Source: CAZVAR01 sp964625225 (GTDB lineage: Bacteria > Pseudomonadota > Alphaproteobacteria > JAJUGE01). Taken from it: a stretch of DNA of 12,993 bases. A program made the position numbers and the translations under genes. Numbering within the stretch: the stretch's first letter is position 1; the number at the start of each line of letters is the position of its first letter. The DNA is taken from positions 1 to 12,993 of the forward strand of contig CAZVAR010000112.1 of NCBI GenBank assembly GCA_964625225.1, in the 5' to 3' direction. Below the pieces are notes generated by a model that was given only the letters and a program-made list of their open reading frames with translations, searched no databases and had not been told where the DNA came from. Positions 1-5,430 of the stretch are shown piece by piece.

Positions 1-13
1 TGATTTTGTAGCA

Positions 14-477
14 GTCTTGATCCCTTCTTCATCAGGTCTGCGATTTCAACAGCACAAGGAGGAAACAAATGACAATTTTACGAAGTCTTGATCCCTTCTT
101 CATCAGGTCTGCGATTTCAACGCTTGAGACGAACACAGGTACGCTTGTGTTCGAGTCTTGATCCCTTCTTCATCAGGTCTGCGATTTCAACCTGGTGGGA
201 GCGTTGCAAGCACGATCGAGCGCTTGTCTTGATCCCTTCTTCATCAGGTCTGCGATTTCAACACGGAGTGCTTGACGAGTTCGTAGACGCAAATAGGTCT
301 TGATCCCTTCTTCATCAGGTCTGCGATTTCAACGCTATTGCGTAGCAGTCTTAACAACGTCAACGACAGTCTTGATCCCTTCTTCATCAGGTCTGCGATT
401 TCAACGATATTATGATCGAAGTGTATGAGTCGAACACGAAGTCTTGATCCCTTCTTCATCAGGTCTGCGATTTCAAC
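14..477 (-). CRISPR. CRISPR array 1 (left), 7 repeats and 6 complete spacers, continues off the window
   Basis: Seven identical 37-nt repeats lie at 14-50, 85-121, 155-191, 226-262, 297-333, 369-405 and 441-477. Spacers are 34, 33, 34, 34, 35 and 35 nt; bases 1-13 are the end of a further spacer. On the minus strand each repeat begins GTTGAAATC and ends GGGATCAAGAC. Minus-strand transcription is inferred because the sequence beside the last repeat (478-557) matches the sequence beside the first repeat of the right-hand array at equal distances, which marks it as the leader. The spacer at 406-440 would then be the newest and ATCAAGAC the 8-nt crRNA 5' handle. The repeat has little internal pairing (TGAT with ATCA), as is common in type III systems processed by Cas6. 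No repeat is degenerate, so the trailer end is not in view. Confidence 0.98.
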
Positions 478-557
478 AGTCTGGCCCGAAAACTCCTTTC
501 ATAACAATAGGTTGCAAGGTGGGTTGCCAAAGATCTCCGGCCGTCCGGGAGTTGACT
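478..557 (-). promoter_or_regulatory. Leader of CRISPR array 1
   Basis: Read on the minus strand towards the array, this region has AGTCAAC starting 80 nt before the first repeat, TTGGCAA-CC starting at 53 nt and TTTTCGG--CAGACT ending directly at the repeat. The same three blocks occur at the same distances before the right-hand array. About 30 of the last 53 positions match without gaps, concentrated in the end blocks. It is more AT-rich than the genes. Such regions normally hold the array promoter and the sites that guide Cas1-Cas2 to the first repeat. I cannot define a promoter box with confidence. Confidence 0.8.
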
Positions 558-575
558 CCCGTGGCCGGGCGGCCA
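546..575. repeat. Two adjacent inverted repeats between the csm6-like gene and leader 1
   Basis: CGGGAGT-TG-ACTCCCG at 546-561 is a near-perfect palindrome with 7-bp arms. TGGCC-GGGC-GGCCA at 562-575 is a second short hairpin. They lie between the stop codon of the CARF-HEPN gene (615-613) and the body of the leader. The first palindrome contains the conserved leader block AGTCAAC. No T-run follows, so a Rho-independent terminator is not supported. They could slow read-through from the cas operon or bind a protein. The rest of 562-612 shows nothing recognisable. Confidence 0.5.
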
Positions 576-612
576 GGCGAGGGACCGCGGGCCGGAGCGG
601 CGCGCATCGGCG

Positions 613-1968
613 TCACGCGACCCGCCCGGGCGCGGCCGGAGGGTCGTCGGCAAGGAGCGAGGAGGGGTCGGTCGGCAGTTGCGGCAGATCGGCCGGAGCG
701 TTCGCACCTCGCGCCTCCTCGCGCAGCATCGGCATGAATCGCTCCGCCATCCAGCCGCCGATCCGCTCCCATCTTTCGCGGCCGATCGGCACGAAGCCGT
801 GGGCCAGGAAGGAGGAATTGCGAGCGTGGATATGGTTCTTCATGACCTGGTACATCGTCTTCATGCCCGCCTCGCCGTGCGCCATCGCCTGCGCGGCGGG
901 GCATTCCGGCTCCAGCCGCATGAGGAGCTGCCACGCCTGAAGGAGGCCGAGCTTCACCGTGCCGGCCATCGAGGACTGGGCCGGTCCGCTGATCTCCTCT
1001 GGCGCCAGCTCCGCCGGCACCGGCTCGGCCGGCACCAGCTCAGCCGGCACCTTCGCCGTCTCCAGGCCGCGATAGCGTCGCAGCAGCCACTGCGCCGTCC
1101 ACTCGATCAGCCGGTAGCAGCGGGATACGGCGTCGTCCTGCTGGGCGCGGGCGGCGCGGCGCTCGGCGTTGCGCCAGAGGTCGAACAGCACCAGCGGCTC
1201 GCGGCCGTCCCGCTCCTTCAGCCGGCGCACGGCGTCGACATAGGGGCCGAGCGTCGGCATCGTGCCATGGAGCGACCCGAGCCCGTTCACAGCCGCGCCG
1301 TATTCGAAGCGGTCCCATGCCGCGAACGCCGCGCTCAGCCGGCGCAGCCGCTTCGCCTCGGCGAGCAGATCCTGCGGCGGCCGAGCCCGGCGGGACAGGC
1401 TGGCCACCACCCGGTCGAGCCCGGCTGCCGCCTCGGCGTAGCCGAAACTGCTCCAGGCCCGGCCGAGCAGCGCGATCTGCCGGCTGGCGACGATCCGGTC
1501 GGTGTCGAGGCGCTGCGCCCGCTCGGTGCCGTGCGTGACCTTGTGCAGATCGTTGCGCTCGCCGACCACGACCTGCAGCGACACCGCGGGACGCTCGACC
1601 TTGGCCAGGACGAGCGCCGCGGTCATGCTCTTGGTGCCGCCGGTGAAGTCGGCGACGATCTCGCAGTCCGGGAAGCGGTGCTCCAGCGCGACGAGCCGGC
1701 CGAGAACGATGCCGTAGGCTTCGTCCGGGTCGTCGTGCGGAACGATCACGACCTCCCAGGCGTCGCGCGACAGGCCGGTGCGGGCGGGAATGGTGTCGCC
1801 CGTGCCGTCGCCCGCGGCACCCTCCACTTCCAGGCGTGAGGCCGCCTTGGGATTGCCGGCGTCGGAATCGGTGCAGAGGAAGCAGACGAAGCGCGGCCGC
1901 AGCTCGCGAATCGCGCGCTCGATCGGGGCCGAAGAGCCGCCGACCGTGCAGACGAGAATCCTGTCCAT
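613..1968 (-). CDS. csm6: CARF-HEPN ribonuclease, Csm6-like (Cas02710/TIGR02710 family)
   Basis: This 451-residue protein is predicted to be the stand-alone RNase switched on by cyclic oligoadenylate made by Cas10. The N-terminal CARF domain starts with a Rossmann strand (MDRILVCTVGG) and carries the ligand-loop motif DFTGGTKSM at about 107-115. The C-terminal HEPN domain has the catalytic R-N-x5-H motif as RNSSFLAHG, with R383, N384 and H390. A helical middle region at about 255-300 (DLWRNAERRA and following) is typical of the family. A VPAE-rich linker at 307-325 and a proline-rich tail after 420 look disordered. It is the last gene of the operon, 11 nt after csm5, and AGGTGGG precedes the ATG. 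Whether it responds to cA4 or cA6 cannot be read from the sequence. The symbol follows architecture and position; the family is distinct from classical Csm6. Confidence 0.9.
   Translation of the reverse strand: MDRILVCTVGGSSAPIERAIRELRPRFVCFLCTDSDAGNPKAASRLEVEGAAGDGTGDTIPARTGLSRDAWEVVIVPHDDPDEAYGIVLGRLVALEHRFPDCEIVADFTGGTKSMTAALVLAKVERPAVSLQVVVGERNDLHKVTHGTERAQRLDTDRIVASRQIALLGRAWSSFGYAEAAAGLDRVVASLSRRARPPQDLLAEAKRLRRLSAAFAAWDRFEYGAAVNGLGSLHGTMPTLGPYVDAVRRLKERDGREPLVLFDLWRNAERRAARAQQDDAVSRCYRLIEWTAQWLLRRYRGLETAKVPAELVPAEPVPAELAPEEISGPAQSSMAGTVKLGLLQAWQLLMRLEPECPAAQAMAHGEAGMKTMYQVMKNHIHARNSSFLAHGFVPIGRERWERIGGWMAERFMPMLREEARGANAPADLPQLPTDPSSLLADDPPAAPGRVA
1006..1050 (-). repeat. Three tandem 15-bp units inside the csm6-like gene
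   Basis: Three imperfect 15-bp copies (1006-1020, 1021-1035, 1036-1050), each ending CCGGCAC on the plus strand, encode the pentapeptide series VPAEL, VPAEP, VPAEL. They form the linker between the CARF-containing half and the HEPN half. Such a stretch can change copy number by slippage and so alter linker length. Confidence 0.85.
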
Positions 1969-1979
1969 GATTCGCCCAC

Positions 1980-3131
1980 CTACCGGTAGAGGAGGAGCCA
2001 GCCGAACGGAACGGGCGTCCGATCGGCGCCGATCTCGACGACCGTGCGGGTGCCGCCCTCGGTCATCTCCCTGTCGGCCGGGTGCCGGGCCTGCGGCTTG
2101 TGGCCGCGGCGGAAGTCCTCGACCGACAGGCTCTCGAAATGGCTGAACCGGCCGATGCGCAGCAGCAGATAGCGGCCGCCGGGACGCGGCCCCGTGTCCG
2201 CCAACGTCTTGTCGGCGGACTTCACGGTCCGCAGGAGGCGTTCGAGCAGCCGCCGCGTGCCGGGCTGGTCGGCGAAGTAGCGGCTGCGGCGGCCGCCGTC
2301 GAGTTCGGCCCGCCAGCGCCGCCAGTAGAAGTCGTTGATCGCGTCCCAGATCTCCGCGGCCGCGAGCCGCCGCCCCACCGCGCGAGGGCCGGCGTGGTCG
2401 AGCACGGCAGCCAGCCGCTCCTCGTCGACGCCGATCGACACCGACAGTTTCGGATAGCCGCCGCCGTCCGCCGCCGAGCGGAGGCGCTCGAAGAACATCC
2501 GCATGCCCTTCGCCGGGTTCTGCTTGCCCGGCCGCCAGTTCTCTACCCGGTCGATGCGGGTGTCGCCCTCGGGAACGGCCGTGTCGGCTACGGTCACGAA
2601 GCGGAACACATCCCGCTCGGTTTCCGAAATCCTGCGGCCCAGTGCTGTCTCCTCCAGCGCGTCATGCTGCCGGTTGCGCATCACCTCGGACAGAGCATGT
2701 TCAACCGCGCCCCGCTCGCGTTGCGCCAGCATGTTGACCACCGCAGTGCGGATCGCACCCTTGATCGAGGAGCCGGGAATGTAGGGCCGGCCGCCGGTCC
2801 GCACGAAGGGCCGCAGGTCGACGCGGCGCTTCGGGTCCTCGATCCCGGCCGCGATATCCTCCGCGCCGCTGCCGACCGCGATCCGCTCAAGGGCGTGCCG
2901 CTCCGGGTCCATGCCGCGGCGCAGCTCCCGCTGCGCCTCGATCAGCTCGCCGCGGCGCAGCGCCTCCGTGAAGCGGTGCTGCGCGCCCGGAGGCAGATCC
3001 GCCAGCACCCGCACCGGGTTGAAGCGGACCAGGCCGTCGTCCCGCAGGTCGAAACCTTCGGGCGACCAGACATTGCCGTCGCCGATATGGATGGGCGACA
3101 GCGGAATGCCGGTGAGACGCCAGACGGTCAT
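1980..3131 (-). CDS. csm5: Csm5, type III-A RAMP (Cas7-like) subunit capping the crRNA 3' end
   Basis: This 383-residue protein matches the Csm5 pattern: an N-terminal strand followed by LSPIHIGDG (about 11-19), the RAMP motif YIPGSSIKGAIRT (117-129), and a long helical middle. Csm5 sits at the 3' end of the crRNA in the Csm complex and is needed for crRNA maturation. The reading frame stays open to 3302, but the upstream part overlaps csm4 and has composition unlike a protein start. The ATG at 3131 is chosen because it overlaps the csm4 stop as ATGA and starts directly with the first RAMP strand (MTVWRLTGIPLSP). The stop is TAG. No frameshift or truncation is seen. Confidence 0.95.
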   Translation of the reverse strand: MTVWRLTGIPLSPIHIGDGNVWSPEGFDLRDDGLVRFNPVRVLADLPPGAQHRFTEALRRGELIEAQRELRRGMDPERHALERIAVGSGAEDIAAGIEDPKRRVDLRPFVRTGGRPYIPGSSIKGAIRTAVVNMLAQRERGAVEHALSEVMRNRQHDALEETALGRRISETERDVFRFVTVADTAVPEGDTRIDRVENWRPGKQNPAKGMRMFFERLRSAADGGGYPKLSVSIGVDEERLAAVLDHAGPRAVGRRLAAAEIWDAINDFYWRRWRAELDGGRRSRYFADQPGTRRLLERLLRTVKSADKTLADTGPRPGGRYLLLRIGRFSHFESLSVEDFRRGHKPQARHPADREMTEGGTRTVVEIGADRTPVPFGWLLLYR

Positions 3132-4084
3132 GCGATCGCTCCCGCCGCCGCCGGCTCCCGGAAGGGCAGCGCGACGTGCAGCGCATTGTGCCGGATCTCC
3201 GCCCGGTCCTGATGAACCTCGCCGAGCAGGGCGCCGTAGGGTCCGGGACCGTCGGGGGCGAAGGTGGCGCCCGGCCGCGTCAGCAGGACGGGCCGCTTCC
3301 ACGGGCGCGCGCCGGCGGCCGCCATGCCGATCCCGACTTTGCCGAAATGCGTGAACAGCCGGTAGCGCGCGTCGCGCATGTTGGCGGAGATCGTGCCGTG
3401 CGACAGGCTCAGCATGCGGTTGCCGGCGAAGTCGGCGAGCTCGTCGGCGCGCTCGACCCGGCCGACCGAGAAGACGCCCCGCCCCCAGGTCGCGTCACGC
3501 CCGAAGCCCTGCATCCCGACGTGGGCGAACAGCGCGTGCAAGGTCGCCGCATCCGTCTCGGCCGCAACATAGACGTCGCGGTCCGCCGCCCGGAGGAAGC
3601 CCCAGTCCTCGTCGACGAAGTAGAGGCCGCCCGCCTCGGGGGTGCCGCCGGTGTGCCGGTCGATGCTGTTGTGGGCGAGGCGTTGCGGCCAGGCGCCGTC
3701 CGCCGGCGGCGGGGCCGCAGCAAGCGCCGCCCGCAATGCAGCCTCGTCGAGCGCCGGCCGCAGTCGGAGGAAATCGGTAACACGAATCCAGGCACGCTTG
3801 CGCAAGTCCTTGTCGCGGTCGGCCTGCTCGAGACATTTGGCGGACGGCGCTCCTGCCGCGTCGGGCGGCGGCAACGGCGCCAGCAGCGGCCGCGGCAGGA
3901 GGCCCGCGGGGAAGCCGTCGGACAACGCCCACGGCGTCTCCTCCTGGGCCGCGAGCCAGGCCGTCAGCGCGGCCTCGCCCTCAAGCTCGCGCTTGGCCCA
4001 GCAGAGATGGCCGAACAGCGTGCCGGAGGTCAGCGGCGTGCCGAGCGGGGCTTCCAGCCGGATGGTGACGCGGAACAGCGGCAT
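3128..4084 (-). CDS. csm4: Csm4, type III-A RAMP (Cas5-like) subunit binding the crRNA 5' handle
   Basis: This 318-residue protein begins MPLFRVTIRL and has the Csm4 hallmark TPLTSGTLFGHLCWA at 16-30. HNSIDRHTGGT lies at 138-148 and a glycine-rich RAMP loop, GFGRDATWGRGVF, at about 193-205. Csm4 binds the 8-nt crRNA 5' handle and contacts Cas10, so here it should recognise AUCAAGAC. The frame is open further upstream to 4252, but that part is antisense-like low-complexity sequence overlapping csm3. The ATG at 4084 lies 7 nt after the csm3 stop. No clear Shine-Dalgarno is seen, so translation is probably coupled to csm3. The gene ends in an ATGA overlap with csm5. Confidence 0.95.
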   Translation of the reverse strand: MPLFRVTIRLEAPLGTPLTSGTLFGHLCWAKRELEGEAALTAWLAAQEETPWALSDGFPAGLLPRPLLAPLPPPDAAGAPSAKCLEQADRDKDLRKRAWIRVTDFLRLRPALDEAALRAALAAAPPPADGAWPQRLAHNSIDRHTGGTPEAGGLYFVDEDWGFLRAADRDVYVAAETDAATLHALFAHVGMQGFGRDATWGRGVFSVGRVERADELADFAGNRMLSLSHGTISANMRDARYRLFTHFGKVGIGMAAAGARPWKRPVLLTRPGATFAPDGPGPYGALLGEVHQDRAEIRHNALHVALPFREPAAAGAIA

Positions 4085-4091
4085 CGCCGGC

Positions 4092-4877
4092 TCACGCGGC
4101 CGCGGCCAGGATGTCGGGCGCCTCGTTCGGATTGAAACGCGCGACCCGGAAGCGGTTGTCGAGACGGTGCTCGCGTCCGTCGACGTCGTGGCAGACCAGA
4201 TCCTCGAAGCGGATGCGGCCGTAGCCGCGCGAGCCCGACCCGCCGAGCGCATCCTGCTCCAGGAGCGAGAGACCGGCCAGCAGCCAGTTCAGGCATTTCC
4301 GGTCGTAGGCGCCACCGTCGCCGTTCACGTCGTAGAGGCGGAACGACATGGCGAGGTCGAACCGCGCCCCGGCCGGCACACGCTCGGTATGGCGCGGGCC
4401 GATGCGGTGCGCCTTGCCCTGGATGCGGTCGATCACGACCTCCGCTTTCTCCTCGGTCAGCGGCAGGCCCTCCTCGACGATCTGCCGGCGCCACTCCGCG
4501 TTCAGCAGCGCGTCGCGGACGATCAGCCGCGTCGGGCCGCCGTCCCACTGCTTGGCCGGCGTGCCGAAGATGCGCAGGATGGGATCGTCGAGCCGCACCG
4601 GATCGTCCCTGTGGCTGCCCCACGGGCCGCGGCCGGCGCTGATCGTGTTCCAGGCGGGCTGGAACGCCCATTCCAGCAGGAAGCGCAGCTTGCCCTTCAG
4701 GCTGGAGCCGGGGATGTAGGGGTCGTGCGAATGCGGGTGCTTGACGACCGGGTTGTCGATGCCGCCGATCTCGATCGTGTCCTTGCCGGCGCCGATATGC
4801 AGGCCCGACAGCAGGACGATCGTCCCGCCGAGCCGGACATGGCCGAGAAAGCGCAGCGTCTTCGCCGGGGCGTCCAT
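4092..4877 (-). CDS. csm3: Csm3, Cas7-family backbone subunit and target-RNA endonuclease
   Basis: This 261-residue protein is the repeating backbone of the Csm complex and cuts target RNA at 6-nt intervals. Visible motifs are SGLHIGAGKD (24-33) and GGIDNPVVK (38-46), in which D41 matches the catalytic aspartate of the family. The RAMP motif YIPGSSLKGKLRFLLEW is at 54-70 and the glycine-rich loop GSGSRGYGRIRFE at 213-225. RNase activity is therefore expected to be intact. The start at 4877 overlaps the csm2 stop as TGATG. A strong AAGGAGGAG (4891-4883 read on the minus strand) lies inside the end of csm2, which suits the extra copies of Csm3 the complex needs. Length is a little above that of many Csm3 proteins. 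Confidence 0.97.
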   Translation of the reverse strand: MDAPAKTLRFLGHVRLGGTIVLLSGLHIGAGKDTIEIGGIDNPVVKHPHSHDPYIPGSSLKGKLRFLLEWAFQPAWNTISAGRGPWGSHRDDPVRLDDPILRIFGTPAKQWDGGPTRLIVRDALLNAEWRRQIVEEGLPLTEEKAEVVIDRIQGKAHRIGPRHTERVPAGARFDLAMSFRLYDVNGDGGAYDRKCLNWLLAGLSLLEQDALGGSGSRGYGRIRFEDLVCHDVDGREHRLDNRFRVARFNPNEAPDILAAAA

Positions 4878-5413
4878 CACCGCTCCTCCTTGTCGTTCGG
4901 GTTGTAGACCTTGTGGAAGGCGATGACCGCCTCGAAATACCGCACGAAGGCGCCGAAGTCCTTCCGGCCCTTCACCGCCTCCGCATTGTCGTTGAAGAAC
5001 CTCAGGAACTCGTCCGGCAGCTTGTTGTCGCGGGCCTTGGCGTAGGCCGCCTTCGCCTTGAGCAGCGCCAATTGCGCGCGGATCGCGTCGTCGGGAAGCG
5101 TGCGGTCGGTCTCGACCTGCCGCTTGAGCGCCATCACGTCGCCGTAGAAGCGGCGGAGCTGCGCCGACTTCACGGACTGCCCGAAGGTCTCGGCCAGCCG
5201 CTGTGCCTCGGTGTCGAGCAGGTCGCGATTGATGGCCCGGCCCTCGGGATCGGCGAAATAGCGCACCGGCCGCGGATTCCTGAGGATCTCCGCGATCCGG
5301 TTGCCCGATCCGGGGCCGCCCCGCCCGCCATGTCCGCCGCGTTGCCCGGCGAAGCCGCCGCCCGGACGCGACGGGCCGCCGCCCCTCGGAGACTGGTTGC
5401 CGTATTGTGCCAT
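4877..5413 (-). CDS. csm2: Csm2 small subunit (Cas11) with a glycine/arginine-rich N-terminal extension
   Basis: This 178-residue protein fits Csm2: an all-helical core from about 40 to the end (RIAEILRNP, LAETFGQSVKSAQLRRFYGDV, then KDFGAFVRYFEAVIAFHK). The motif S-x-x-Q-L-R-R-F-Y is characteristic. Csm2 lines the target-RNA channel and helps activate Cas10. Residues 8-37 form an unusual tail of RGG, GGR and GGP steps that looks disordered and basic, and makes the protein longer than the usual 120-150 residues. The ATG at 5413 has AAGGAG about 9 nt upstream and follows the cas10 stop by 17 nt. The extension lies in frame behind this ribosome binding site, so it is probably translated. Confidence 0.93.
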   Translation of the reverse strand: MAQYGNQSPRGGGPSRPGGGFAGQRGGHGGRGGPGSGNRIAEILRNPRPVRYFADPEGRAINRDLLDTEAQRLAETFGQSVKSAQLRRFYGDVMALKRQVETDRTLPDDAIRAQLALLKAKAAYAKARDNKLPDEFLRFFNDNAEAVKGRKDFGAFVRYFEAVIAFHKVYNPNDKEER

Positions 5414-5430
5414 GCGTTCGGCTCCTTGCG

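Noticed and set aside
334..368. GTCTTA inside a spacer that resembles the start of a repeat
   Set aside because: Only about six bases match and the rest of the repeat is absent; most likely chance.
88..459. Short open frames on both strands across the left array
   Set aside because: They arise from the CRISPR repeat read in different frames; the repeated peptide IPSSSGLRF is the repeat itself, not a protein.
14..477. Left array transcribed on the plus strand, giving a repeat ending GATTTCAAC
   Set aside because: This ending resembles common crRNA handles, but the shared leader blocks lie at the cas-proximal side of both arrays, the conserved repeat end is the other one, and the spacer at 51-84 fits an antisense crRNA only in the minus orientation.
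3132..3302. Upstream extension of csm5 (and the similar extensions of csm4 at 4085-4252 and cas6 at 10142-10345)
   Set aside because: The frames stay open only because stop codons are rare at this GC content. The chosen starts have operon overlaps or ribosome binding sites and begin at the first domain strand.
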